Source of the DNA: Thermoanaerobacterium butyriciformans | GTDB taxonomy: Bacteria > Bacillota > Thermoanaerobacteria > Thermoanaerobacterales > Thermoanaerobacteraceae | DNA: 64,000 nucleotides | NCBI RefSeq assembly: GCF_017874545.1 | Contig: NZ_JAGGLT010000004.1 | Span: 38,707-102,706 of the forward strand | Direction of reading: 5' to 3' | Part shown: one piece after another, positions 7,588-16,385 of the stretch | How positions within the stretch are numbered: the stretch's first letter is position 1 | How the letters are laid out: each line of letters begins with the position of its first letter | The notes under the pieces: generated by a model | Databases searched by the model: none | What the model was told of the DNA's origin: nothing | The model's input: only the letters and a program-made list of their open reading frames with translations | Made by a program: the position numbers and the translations under genes

Positions 7588-8965
7588 ATTTCCAGAAGGT
7601 TTTTGGTGGGGTTCTGCCACATCTGCAACACAAATAGAAGGTGCTGCAAGCGAAGACGGGAAAGGAATGAATGTATGGGATTACTGGTATAAGCAAGTTC
7701 CAAACCGCTTTTTCAACGGTGTAGGGCCTGATGTGACGTCTGATTTTTACCACAGATATAAAGATGACATAAAATTGATGAAAGAAATAGGACACAATTC
7801 ATTTAGATTCTCTATATCATGGTCAAGACTGATTCCTGGAGGAGTAGGCGAAATCAATAAAAAGGCAGTAGAATTCTACAATAACGTCATAAATGAGCTT
7901 TTAGAAAATGGAATCATGCCGATAGTAAACCTGTTCCACTTTGACATGCCTATAGAAATGCAGCATATAGGAGGCTTTGAAAACCGTCAAGTCTTGGAGA
8001 ATTATAAAAACTATGCAAAAACGTGTTTTGAGCTTTTTGGAGATAGAGTAAAAAGGTGGATTACTTTCAATGAACCGATAGTTCCGGCAGAAGGCGGCTA
8101 CCTCTATAACTTTCATTATCCAGACATAGTAGATTTTAAGAGAGCTATACAGGTATGTTTCAATACAGTTTTGGCAAGCGCAATGGCAATTAACGAGTTT
8201 AAAAAGTTAGAGATTAAAGACGGCAAAATAGGTATTGTGCTGAATCTTACTCCTTCATACCCTAGAAGCAACCATCCTGCTGATTTAAAAGCGGCTGAGA
8301 TAGCTGATCTGTTATTCAATAGAAGCTTTTTAGATCCATGTGTCAAAGGAGAATATCCAGAGAAACTTGTTGAACTTTTAAAGAGCTACAACCACTTGCC
8401 GGTATATACAGAGGATGATCTTGAACTTATAAAAAATAATACAGTTGACTATCTTGGAGTAAATTACTATCAGCCAAGAAGAGTAAAAGCAAAAGAAAAC
8501 ATGCCTAATCCATACGGCGTATTTACGCCTGACTGGTTCTTCGATGAATACATCATGCCGGGAAGAAGGATGAATCCGTATAGAGGATGGGAGATATACG
8601 AAAAAGGTATATATGACCTACTCATAAATGTGAGGGACAACTACGGAAACATAGAGTCATATATCTCCGAAAATGGCATGGGTGTAGAAGGAGAAGAACG
8701 CTTCATAAAAGACGGTATAATCCAAGATGACTATAGAATAGACTTTATCAAAGGTCATTTAAAATGGCTTCATAAGGCGATAGAAGAAGGATGCAACGTA
8801 AAAGGATACCACCTGTGGTCTTTCATGGACAACTGGTCATTCTTAAATGCGTATAAAAACCGCTATGGACTTGTTTCTGTGGATTTAGCTACACAAAAAA
8901 GGACAATAAAGAAAAGTGGATATTGGTTCAAAGAACTAGCAAAAAACAATGGATTTAGCGAGTAA
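7571..8965 (+). CDS. GH1 6-phospho-beta-glucosidase
   Basis: A 464-residue (beta/alpha)8 GH1 enzyme: N-terminal FWWGSATSATQIEGA, acid/base Glu168 in TFNEP, nucleophile Glu367 in ISENGMG. The C-terminal substrate loop reads NWSFLNAYKNRYG. It has Ser and Tyr of the phosphate-binding Ser-Lys-Tyr triad and lacks the glutamate that free-sugar beta-glucosidases use, so a 6-phospho substrate fits. The triad lysine is not at the usual place: Asn is there, with Lys one residue earlier. Placement at the end of the PTS operon supports hydrolysis of phosphorylated cellobiose to glucose and glucose 6-phosphate. Start at 7571 after AAAGGAGGAAG; the frame is open 14 codons further upstream without a better site. 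Confidence 0.9.
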   Translation: MAKEYKFPEGFWWGSATSATQIEGAASEDGKGMNVWDYWYKQVPNRFFNGVGPDVTSDFYHRYKDDIKLMKEIGHNSFRFSISWSRLIPGGVGEINKKAVEFYNNVINELLENGIMPIVNLFHFDMPIEMQHIGGFENRQVLENYKNYAKTCFELFGDRVKRWITFNEPIVPAEGGYLYNFHYPDIVDFKRAIQVCFNTVLASAMAINEFKKLEIKDGKIGIVLNLTPSYPRSNHPADLKAAEIADLLFNRSFLDPCVKGEYPEKLVELLKSYNHLPVYTEDDLELIKNNTVDYLGVNYYQPRRVKAKENMPNPYGVFTPDWFFDEYIMPGRRMNPYRGWEIYEKGIYDLLINVRDNYGNIESYISENGMGVEGEERFIKDGIIQDDYRIDFIKGHLKWLHKAIEEGCNVKGYHLWSFMDNWSFLNAYKNRYGLVSVDLATQKRTIKKSGYWFKELAKNNGFSE

Positions 8966-8970
8966 AATTT

Positions 8971-8994
8971 TCCCTCTTTATGAGGGATTTTTTT
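8971..8994 (+). terminator. Intrinsic terminator of the PTS/GH1 operon
   Basis: TCCCTC (8971-8976) and GAGGGA (8982-8987) form a stem with a 5-base loop, followed by seven Ts. Confidence 0.88.
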
Positions 8995-9122
8995 ATTTAT
9001 TATAGAAATTGTTATCTATAAAATTATTTTTTTGGATGTTTAAAAAATTAATATAGAAGTGTCAATACAATCAATCTGTGATTTTACGGATATTTTTGAA
9101 ATAAAAATTTTTTTATAACAAA

Positions 9123-9149
9123 GCAGGAATTTTTAAATTTTTGTAGAAT
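9123..9149 (+). promoter_or_regulatory. SigH-like promoter upstream of the LacI/xyloglucan genes
   Basis: GCAGGAATT (9123-9131), 11 bases, then GTAGAAT (9143-9149) fits the Bacillus SigH consensus RnAGGAwWW-N11-12-RnnGAAT exactly. The same layout recurs at 22200, 22365 and 32475. It lies 44 bases before the TTG start of the LacI gene, inside the 198-base gap after the PTS terminator; nothing else is seen in that gap. No AraR-type palindrome is present here. Confidence 0.6.
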
Positions 9150-9192
9150 AAATATTATAGTATAGAAATTGATTACTATGGAGGTATTTGAT

Positions 9193-10203
9193 TTGGAAAA
9201 TGTAACGATAAAAGATGTTGCAAAGTATGCACAAGTATCGATAGCAACTGTCTCAAGAGTTCTAAACGATAATTATCCTGTCAGCAAAGAGACTAAGGAA
9301 AAAGTTTTAAAAGCAATGAATGAGTTAAATTTCAAACCTAATAGTATAGCCAGAAGTTTAAAGAGCAATATTACTCATTTAATTGGTGTAGTTCTCCCTG
9401 ACATTTCTAATTCGTTTTTTATGGAAATAATAAAAGGGATCGATAGTGTTGTCAGTAAAGAAGAATACAGTTTAATTCTATCATACACAGATGAAAATTT
9501 TGAGAGAGAGTTAAATGTTCTTAAAAGATTGTCACAAAAACGTGTTGATGCAATAATTTTGGCATCTTCGAATACGGATAATAAATATGTTGATGATCTA
9601 ATTAAGGAGAATATTCCTGTTGTATTGATAGATAGAAAGATTAAAAACAGCAATGTGGACGTTATTGCAAGTGATGATTTTGGAAGTGCTTATACATTGA
9701 CTAAATATTTAATAGAAATGGGACATAAGGATATTTGCATTGTAAATGGCAATTTAAATGTTAGCACTGGTATAGAAAGGTATGAAGGGTTTAAAGCTGC
9801 AATGATGGATCACAATATTGAGATTAAAGATGATTTTATCCTCAATGGGTATTATTCTTGGGAAAAAGCATATGAAGAAGTAAAAAAGTTGATTGTGGAT
9901 AAAAAGATTGTACCATCAGCTATTTTTGCAGCTAATAATAGGATGGCAGAGGGTACGATGCTAGTGTTAAAAGAGAATCATTTAAAAATTCCTGATGATG
10001 TTTCACTTGTGACTTTTGAAGAAATTGAAAATCAGAAGCTGATAGAACCAAAACTTACTTGTATTAAACAAAATGCTTTGTTAATGGGGAAAAAAGCCGG
10101 ACAAATGATTTTAGAGAGAATAAAGGATAAAGAAGCTAATCCTAAAGAAATAGTTGTAGTGTCTGATCTCGTTATTAATGGTTCTGTCAAAAAAATAAAT
10201 TAA
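9193..10203 (+). CDS. LacI-family transcriptional regulator
   Basis: A 336-residue regulator. The N-terminal HTH VTIKDVAKYAQVSIATVSRV is canonical and is followed by a periplasmic-binding-protein-like sensor domain (about 60-330) with the usual hinge region. I start it at TTG 9193 because GGAGGT at 9180-9185 is correctly spaced; the TTG at 9169 and the ATG at 9178 lie upstream of or within that site. It is the first gene before the ABC importer and the fucosidase/galactosidase/xylosidase set, with only 24 bases to the permease, so it likely senses the imported oligosaccharide or a product and controls this locus. Ligand is inferred. Confidence 0.9.
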   Translation: MENVTIKDVAKYAQVSIATVSRVLNDNYPVSKETKEKVLKAMNELNFKPNSIARSLKSNITHLIGVVLPDISNSFFMEIIKGIDSVVSKEEYSLILSYTDENFERELNVLKRLSQKRVDAIILASSNTDNKYVDDLIKENIPVVLIDRKIKNSNVDVIASDDFGSAYTLTKYLIEMGHKDICIVNGNLNVSTGIERYEGFKAAMMDHNIEIKDDFILNGYYSWEKAYEEVKKLIVDKKIVPSAIFAANNRMAEGTMLVLKENHLKIPDDVSLVTFEEIENQKLIEPKLTCIKQNALLMGKKAGQMILERIKDKEANPKEIVVVSDLVINGSVKKIN

Positions 10204-10227
10204 ATTAAACTATAGGTGGTGAATATA

Positions 10228-11706
10228 ATGCCTGGAACAAATAGCATTTTAGTGGTATCAAAAAATCAGCTTAACAAAATCAACACTTGGATGTTTTTGC
10301 TACGTGGATGTGCGATTCTGATTTTGATATCAACATTTATTCCTGCATTGAACCCAGCGATGGTCAGTGGTTTGATTGATAAGAATTCTGCTTTATTTAC
10401 TATGGCAGTGTCTTATAGTTCGCTTGTAGAAGGATTTACAAGAGCAATAAACAGAGGCTGGGTTAATAGTGGTACGGTGCTAAATATATATATTTCTTCT
10501 CTTCTAACCTTTCTTAGTGTTGCGGCGATTGTGGCAGGTTGTTGCATGACGCTGGGTAAGTTGAAATTGCAAAGATTAGGTATAAAAATTATCATTATAG
10601 GGTGTGGAGCAGCTATAATTTCCTTGCTTCTTTTGTTTCCGGCGTACTATGCTCTTTGTGGAAGTACTAACCTTAACGCAGTTCAACCTATGATATCATA
10701 TTCATATTTGATTTTTGATATTTTTTTAATCGTTTGTGCCGTATTAGGGTTTGTCAATATAAAATTGCTACCTAGGCCGTCGGAAAACGATAAATATGAA
10801 ATGGAAGCAAAATATAAACTGTTTTTAATGGCGCTTCCGTTTGTAATCCTTTGCTTTTTGTTCTCTTATTTGCCTCTTTGGGGATGGCGTTATGCGTTCT
10901 TTGATTATACTCCAGGACTTGGACTAAGCTGGAATAACTTTGTTGGGCTTAAATGGTTTGAATTTTTGTTTAAAAATGCAGCTAGTAGAGCTGATATCAT
11001 AAGGGTTATGACAAATACTCTTGCGATGAGTGGAATTGGCATCGCAACGTCATTCTTACCAATGGCTTTTGCAATTTGCCTTACAGAAATCAGATCATTA
11101 AAATTGAGAAAATCAATTCAGGTTGTTACAACGATACCGAATTTTATCAGTTGGGTTCTGGTGTACAGTTTGGCTTTTGCTATGTTTTCTACGGAAGGAT
11201 TCGTCAACACGGTTTTGATAAATTTAGGGTTAGAAAAAACAGCTACTAATTTTCTAATGAGTGGAAGTCATATTTGGCTTAAAATGTGGTTATGGGGGAC
11301 ATGGAAAGGCCTTGGATGGAGTGCAATTATATACATAGCAGCAATCTCAGGTATAGATCAGCAACTTTATGAAGCGGCTACTGTGGATGGTGCAGGACGA
11401 TTTAAGAAGATATGGCATATTACTATACCGGGTCTTATGCCAACATTTTATGTGTTGCTTCTTTTGAGTATTGCAGGCATTCTTTCAAATGGAATGGACC
11501 AATATTATGTATTCAGGAATGCAGCAAATCAAAATTCAATTGAAGTGTTAGATTTATACGTGTATTTATTGGGGCTTGGCAGTGGTGGAACTGGAAATAT
11601 ACCGTTGGCAACGGTCGTTGGCATGTTGAAATCTGTAATCAGTATTACGTTATTAATGGCTGCAAATTGGTTTTCCAAATTGCTACGTGGTGAAAGTATA
11701 ATTTAG
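10228..11706 (+). CDS. LplB-type sugar ABC permease with long N-terminal membrane extension
   Basis: A 492-residue CUT1 permease. The region from about residue 195 onward matches ordinary LplB proteins (usual total about 300 residues) and contains the EAA loop YEAATVDGAGRFKKIWHITI that contacts the ATPase. Before it are about 190 residues with four additional hydrophobic segments (near 20-40, 85-110, 120-145, 155-175). I use ATG 10228 since GGTGGTG at 10215-10221 precedes it. With the permease at 11718 and the lipoprotein at 12772 it forms an oligosaccharide importer. No ATPase gene is nearby, as is normal for CUT1 clusters that share MsmX-like ATPases. Confidence 0.88.
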   Translation: MPGTNSILVVSKNQLNKINTWMFLLRGCAILILISTFIPALNPAMVSGLIDKNSALFTMAVSYSSLVEGFTRAINRGWVNSGTVLNIYISSLLTFLSVAAIVAGCCMTLGKLKLQRLGIKIIIIGCGAAIISLLLLFPAYYALCGSTNLNAVQPMISYSYLIFDIFLIVCAVLGFVNIKLLPRPSENDKYEMEAKYKLFLMALPFVILCFLFSYLPLWGWRYAFFDYTPGLGLSWNNFVGLKWFEFLFKNAASRADIIRVMTNTLAMSGIGIATSFLPMAFAICLTEIRSLKLRKSIQVVTTIPNFISWVLVYSLAFAMFSTEGFVNTVLINLGLEKTATNFLMSGSHIWLKMWLWGTWKGLGWSAIIYIAAISGIDQQLYEAATVDGAGRFKKIWHITIPGLMPTFYVLLLLSIAGILSNGMDQYYVFRNAANQNSIEVLDLYVYLLGLGSGGTGNIPLATVVGMLKSVISITLLMAANWFSKLLRGESII

Positions 11707-11717
11707 GGGGATTAATA

Positions 11718-12677
11718 ATGAATGCAGATAGTGTAAATAAGACTAATTTGCCATCAAAAAAATTTAAGATATTTAAGGTCAGAAGTGATAGAGGTCTAGG
11801 TGATATAATTTTTGATTTCTTTAATCATGCGTTCTTCATATTGTTTAGTCTAATTTGTTTATTTCCATTTTATTATCTTTTCATAAACACTATAAGTGAT
11901 AATAATTTAGTAAGTTCAGGACAGATATTATGGTATCCTAAAGGAATTCATTTTGATAATTATTTAGCTTTGTTACAAGTACATGATCTTGCAACTGCAA
12001 CATTTGTATCTGTAGCCAGGACTATCATTGGAACAGCATTGATGGTATTGGCATCGGCTTTTGTTGGATATTTAGTGACAAAACAAAAAATGTATGGTCG
12101 TAGATTTATTTATCGCTTTATAGTAATTACCATGTATTTTAATGCCGGATTAATTCCTTGGTATTTAAATATGTCTATGTTAGGTTTAACTAATAATTTT
12201 TGGGGCTATATAATTCCTGGAATAGTGTCGCCGTTTAACATTATATTAGTAAAAACGTATATTGAGTCAATACCACCAGATCTTGAAGAAAGTGCTGAAA
12301 TAGATGGGGCGGGATACTTCACTATATTTTGGAAAATTATTTTGCCGCTATCTAAACCTATTTTAGCTACAATTGCTATATTTGGTGCTGTTGGTAACTG
12401 GAATAGCTTTACTGATTCTATGATATTAATGTCTGGAAATCCATCCTTATACACATTGCAGTATAGGTTGTATATATATTTGACAAGTACGTCAGATTTA
12501 GCGACTTTGATGAATTCAGGAGGATCGGTTTCTCAAAACGTCATAAATTCGGTTATGAATATGAGGACGATGAGAATGACAGTTGCAATGGTAACTCTTA
12601 TTCCAATTTTACTGGTGTATCCATTTATGCAACGATATTTTGAGAAAGGAATTATGATTGGTGCTGTTAAAGGATGA
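11718..12677 (+). CDS. LplC/YtcP-type sugar ABC permease
   Basis: A 319-residue inner-membrane component of a CUT1 carbohydrate importer with about six hydrophobic segments. The EAA loop is visible as EESAEIDGAGYFTIFWKIIL. The N-terminus is a hydrophilic stretch of about 35 residues before the first helix. It starts 11 bases after the preceding permease behind AGGGGGATT, so the two are translated from the same RNA as a heterodimer. The partner binding protein at 12772 is of the large LipO class, which typically serves complex oligosaccharides rather than simple sugars. Confidence 0.9.
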   Translation: MNADSVNKTNLPSKKFKIFKVRSDRGLGDIIFDFFNHAFFILFSLICLFPFYYLFINTISDNNLVSSGQILWYPKGIHFDNYLALLQVHDLATATFVSVARTIIGTALMVLASAFVGYLVTKQKMYGRRFIYRFIVITMYFNAGLIPWYLNMSMLGLTNNFWGYIIPGIVSPFNIILVKTYIESIPPDLEESAEIDGAGYFTIFWKIILPLSKPILATIAIFGAVGNWNSFTDSMILMSGNPSLYTLQYRLYIYLTSTSDLATLMNSGGSVSQNVINSVMNMRTMRMTVAMVTLIPILLVYPFMQRYFEKGIMIGAVKG

Positions 12678-12707
12678 GACAGAAAAGGTCATTAAGGATT
12701 AAGCTAA

Positions 12708-12740
12708 AAAAATTAATATTTTCAATAAATATTAATTTTT
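12708..12740 (+). promoter_or_regulatory. AT-only hairpin before the binding-protein gene
   Basis: AAAAATTAATATT (12708-12720) pairs perfectly over 13 bp with 12728-12740, loop of 7. Lying between permease and binding-protein genes, it may act as a weak terminator or an RNA end protector that helps give the binding protein higher expression. Confidence 0.4.
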
Positions 12741-12771
12741 ATAAAAAATTATAAATTAAGGAGGTTTTAAT

Positions 12772-14520
12772 GTGAAGATGAAGAAAATTATAGCCGTCTT
12801 AGTAACAAGTGCCATGATATTATTTACACTGGCCGGTTGCGCACCTAAAGTCACTCAAACCAAAACAAATAATTCAAATACTGTTTCAGCCAATGCAAAA
12901 GAAGGCGACATAGCGTCAATAAGACCTAAGAATCCTATAACCCTTACTGTTTATAGTCAGTTGGCAAATTTTCAGGGTGAACAGACAGGATGGTTTGCAA
13001 AAATTCTTTTGGATAAATTCAACGTAAAATTGAACATTGTCAAAGATGGCGATGGTGTTTTTGCTACAAGATTAGAATCAGGTAATCTTGGCGATATAGT
13101 GGTATTTGGAAATGACTCCACAGATTACCAGACAGCTGTAAAAGCCGGTGCATTGTTGGATTGGAACAAAGACAATTTACTCGATGATTATGGTCCTTAT
13201 ATTAAGGCTCACATGCAGATGGCTTTAGAAAAGAATAAATCTATTTCCGCTGGACATGTATATGGTTTTGGACATGATGTTGGCAGCACTGCTACAGAGC
13301 ATTCAGCTCCATTCTATGGTCCATTCATCAGATGGGATCTGTATAAGCAGTTAGGATATCCAAAGATAAACACATTAGAAGATTTTATTCCTCTCTTAGA
13401 AAAAATGCAGCAATTAGCGCCAACATCTGACACAGGGAAGAAAACATATGGAGTCTCTTTATTTAAAGACTGGGATGGAAATATGGTTATGTTTGTAAAA
13501 GCAACGGCAGCTCTATACGGTTGGGATGAATTTGGATTTGGACTGTATAACGTGAATACAGGAGAGTATCAAGATGTGCTAAAACCGGGTGGAGAGTACT
13601 TGAGGATGCTAAAATTCTACAATACTTTATATCAAAAAGGGTTACTTGATCCAAATTCCATGACACAAACTTTTGATGACGTAACACAGACTTATAAAAC
13701 AGGTGGTGCATTCTTTAATATATTTGACTTTATGAGCAGTGCAATATACAATACACCAGATCATCTGAAGGCAGGAAAAGCTATGATGCCTTTAGTGGCT
13801 TCTGATCAAAAGAATGTAGCTTACGGTTTAAATATGTATGGAGGAAATCGCGTTTGGACTATTGGTGCAAAAACACAATATCCTGAATTGTGCATGGCTA
13901 TTATAAATTGGCTATCAACACCTGAGGGTGTAATGACAAATAACTATGGACCTAAAGGTATAACTTGGGATTACGATAAGGAAGGCAGACCGATTTTGAC
14001 ACAATTAGGTGAAAAAGCCATGAGTGATGGCAACACAGAGCTTCCTGCTCCATACTCGGGGAAATTCAGTGATGGTGTTGATGAAATAAATAACACTACT
14101 TGGGCAATAGATTCGAAAAATCCAGATGCGAAAAATGGCGATACTTACAACTACAAATTCTGGGAGACGCAGCAATCGCTGCCCGTAAGTTCAATTGAAC
14201 AGGATTGGAGAGACAAAATGGGCGTTCCTAACTTGGATCAATATTTGGTGAAAAACAATCAATTGGCAATTTCCCTTGGAACTACTTATTCTGCTACACC
14301 TATGTCTAATGAATTAACTACTACCTGGAACCAAGTAAAGCAAATAATTGTAAATGGTTCTTGGAAAGCAATATATGCAAAATCAGATGCAGAATTTGAC
14401 TTCATTGTAAAAGATATGACGAATCAAGCATATGCACATGGATATGAGGATTGTGTAAAGTATCAACAGCATGAAGCACAGATACGTAAGTCATTAGATG
14501 ACAAAGTGAGAAATAAATAA
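12772..14520 (+). CDS. LipO-type extracellular sugar-binding lipoprotein
   Basis: A 582-residue lipoprotein with a signal peptide and lipobox ending LAGC near residue 23, then a low-complexity Asn/Thr linker and a large two-lobed binding fold. Length fits the LipO/family 1 class (about 550 residues) that delivers oligosaccharides to LplB/LplC permeases, here at 10228 and 11718. GTG at 12772 is favoured as the start because AAGGAGGT at 12758-12765 is 6 bases away; ATG 12778 is possible. A strong terminator-like hairpin follows directly, so this gene is probably made in excess of the enzymes downstream. Ligand inferred from the fucosidase, galactosidase and xylosidase genes: xyloglucan oligosaccharides. 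Confidence 0.9.
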   Translation: MKMKKIIAVLVTSAMILFTLAGCAPKVTQTKTNNSNTVSANAKEGDIASIRPKNPITLTVYSQLANFQGEQTGWFAKILLDKFNVKLNIVKDGDGVFATRLESGNLGDIVVFGNDSTDYQTAVKAGALLDWNKDNLLDDYGPYIKAHMQMALEKNKSISAGHVYGFGHDVGSTATEHSAPFYGPFIRWDLYKQLGYPKINTLEDFIPLLEKMQQLAPTSDTGKKTYGVSLFKDWDGNMVMFVKATAALYGWDEFGFGLYNVNTGEYQDVLKPGGEYLRMLKFYNTLYQKGLLDPNSMTQTFDDVTQTYKTGGAFFNIFDFMSSAIYNTPDHLKAGKAMMPLVASDQKNVAYGLNMYGGNRVWTIGAKTQYPELCMAIINWLSTPEGVMTNNYGPKGITWDYDKEGRPILTQLGEKAMSDGNTELPAPYSGKFSDGVDEINNTTWAIDSKNPDAKNGDTYNYKFWETQQSLPVSSIEQDWRDKMGVPNLDQYLVKNNQLAISLGTTYSATPMSNELTTTWNQVKQIIVNGSWKAIYAKSDAEFDFIVKDMTNQAYAHGYEDCVKYQQHEAQIRKSLDDKVRNK

Positions 14521-14525
14521 GCAGT

Positions 14526-14564
14526 ATTGGGGTCTTACGCTTATTTGGTAAGATCCCAATTTTT
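14526..14564 (+). terminator. Intrinsic terminator or attenuator after the binding protein
   Basis: A 13-bp stem with one G-U pair (14526-14538 with 14548-14560) and a 9-base loop is followed by Ts. It separates importer genes from four glycosidase genes that have no visible promoter of their own, so read-through is likely and would set a high ratio of binding protein to enzymes. Confidence 0.8.
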
Positions 14565-14598
14565 CAATCAATTTAAACGAAAGGAGTATTTTTCAATC

Positions 14599-16362
14599 AT
14601 GAATATTGAAGGAAACAACCGTTTCCCAGATAAAGAATTTGGTACGAAAAGTTATAACAATTTTAAAGCTGCAATATACTGTCCTGTCGGCGATTTAATA
14701 AGCATTACAGATATAGAGCTATTTGCAAAAAAATTTGCATGGATCGAGAAACATATAAATATAGGAAAAGTCTACTTGGAAACATATCGACAAGGCATCA
14801 CTATTTCTAAGGAACAAATCATAAAGTTAATAAACTTTTTTAAAGAAAAAGGAATTGAGACCGCAGGTGGAATTACGACTGACAATGCTCCAAAAGGGGA
14901 AGGAGGTTTTAATCCACTATGCTATACCAATCCTGATACAGTTCAATTTCTAAAAGATGTGGTGGAATTTACGGCTTCACTATTTGATGAAATAATTTTA
15001 GATGATTTCTATTTTACAAATTGTAGATGCTCATCATGTATCAAAGCAAAAGGAAATAGATCGTGGAAAGATTTTAGATTAGAGTTGATGAAAGAAATCT
15101 CTGAGAAAATAATAGTTGGTGCGGCTAAAGCGGTAAATCCAAACGTCAAGATGATCATAAAATATCCAAATTGGTATGAGCATTATCAGGAGACAGGTTA
15201 TAATCTTGAAGAAGAACCAAAGGTTTTTGATGGAATTTATACAGGCACAGAAACGCGAAATCCTACGTATACTCAGCAGCATTTGCCAAAGTATTTAAGC
15301 TATTTTAATTTGCGGTATATGGAGAACGTAGCACCTAAGCGGAATGGTGGCGGTTGGTATGATCCATTTGAGTGTTCATACAATCTTACATCATATGCAG
15401 AACAAGCCTACTTGACGTTGTTTGCAAAAGCAAAAGAGGTGATGATGTTTAGCTTAGGTTCATTATTGGACCCAGAGTTTTCACTATGTGTGCCTTTAAA
15501 TGGCCAAATTTTTATGGATTTGGATTCTTATTTGGGGGATATAGGTGAACCGACTGGTATTGCTACGTACTTGCCATATCATAGCCATGGGGAAGACTAT
15601 TTGCATAACTATATAGGTATGTTGGGAATTCCACTTGAGCCATATCCTAAATATCCCGAAGCTGCCAAAACAATATTTTTAATAAAAAGTGCAGCTATGG
15701 ATAAAGATATTGTATTTAAAGTGGCTAAAAGCTTAGAAAATGGTGCAGATGTTATAGTTACATCTGGTTTTCTTGAAACGGCTACAAACCTTGGGTTTCA
15801 GAATGTATTGGCAAACGTTACAGTAACAAATAGAAAGGCAAGTATTAACAATTACGCTTACTCAAATGATGGAGGAATTACATTCGGTGGCTGTGAAGAA
15901 TCGGCAAAATCAATTGAAATACCACAAATAGAATTTCAGACTAATGATATTTGGGAACTTATTGCAGGTTTTGGACAGGATAATAACTTTCCTATATTGT
16001 TAAAAACAGTTTATGGGAAAGGACATCTATATATACTTACTATACCTGAGGATTATGGAGATTTATACAATTATCCCAGAAAAATTCTCTATATAATTCG
16101 AACTGTATTTTTGAAAAATAGTTCCATAATGTTAGATTCTGTTTCAAAGATAGGATTGTTTCTTTACGATAATGACTGCTTTATTTTGCACTCTTTTATA
16201 CCTTGGTATGATGAAGTCTGTTTAATATTGAAAAATGGATACACGGCTGTAAAAGATTTGGTAAGTGGAAAGATTATAAAGTCAGAAATTGAAAAAGAAA
16301 ATTATGTTATAAGATTTCGTGTTTCTCCAGGAATAAATAAAGTATTTAAGCTTATAAAATAG
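14599..16362 (+). CDS. Unrecognised probable glycoside hydrolase, GH42-like layout
   Basis: A 587-residue soluble protein without signal peptide. I cannot place it in a known GH family. Visible parts: a probable TIM barrel (about 20-350) with strand-like segments KVYLETYR and EIILDDFYFTNCRCSSC, where the CxCxxC cluster recalls the cysteine cluster of GH42; a Rossmann-like segment (about 360-410, with KTIFLIKSAAM and GADVIVTSGF) resembling the trimerisation domain of GH42; and a beta-rich C-terminus. Candidate catalytic acids include the two aspartates in ILDDFYF. It is followed 24 bases later by GH29, and GH42 and GH31 come next, so it likely acts on the same oligosaccharide. Start at 14599 after AAGGAG, spacing rather long at 12; the upstream open frame overlaps the terminator. 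Confidence 0.7.
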   Translation: MNIEGNNRFPDKEFGTKSYNNFKAAIYCPVGDLISITDIELFAKKFAWIEKHINIGKVYLETYRQGITISKEQIIKLINFFKEKGIETAGGITTDNAPKGEGGFNPLCYTNPDTVQFLKDVVEFTASLFDEIILDDFYFTNCRCSSCIKAKGNRSWKDFRLELMKEISEKIIVGAAKAVNPNVKMIIKYPNWYEHYQETGYNLEEEPKVFDGIYTGTETRNPTYTQQHLPKYLSYFNLRYMENVAPKRNGGGWYDPFECSYNLTSYAEQAYLTLFAKAKEVMMFSLGSLLDPEFSLCVPLNGQIFMDLDSYLGDIGEPTGIATYLPYHSHGEDYLHNYIGMLGIPLEPYPKYPEAAKTIFLIKSAAMDKDIVFKVAKSLENGADVIVTSGFLETATNLGFQNVLANVTVTNRKASINNYAYSNDGGITFGGCEESAKSIEIPQIEFQTNDIWELIAGFGQDNNFPILLKTVYGKGHLYILTIPEDYGDLYNYPRKILYIIRTVFLKNSSIMLDSVSKIGLFLYDNDCFILHSFIPWYDEVCLILKNGYTAVKDLVSGKIIKSEIEKENYVIRFRVSPGINKVFKLIK

Positions 16363-16385
16363 TTTAATGAAATGGAGGTTTTGTT

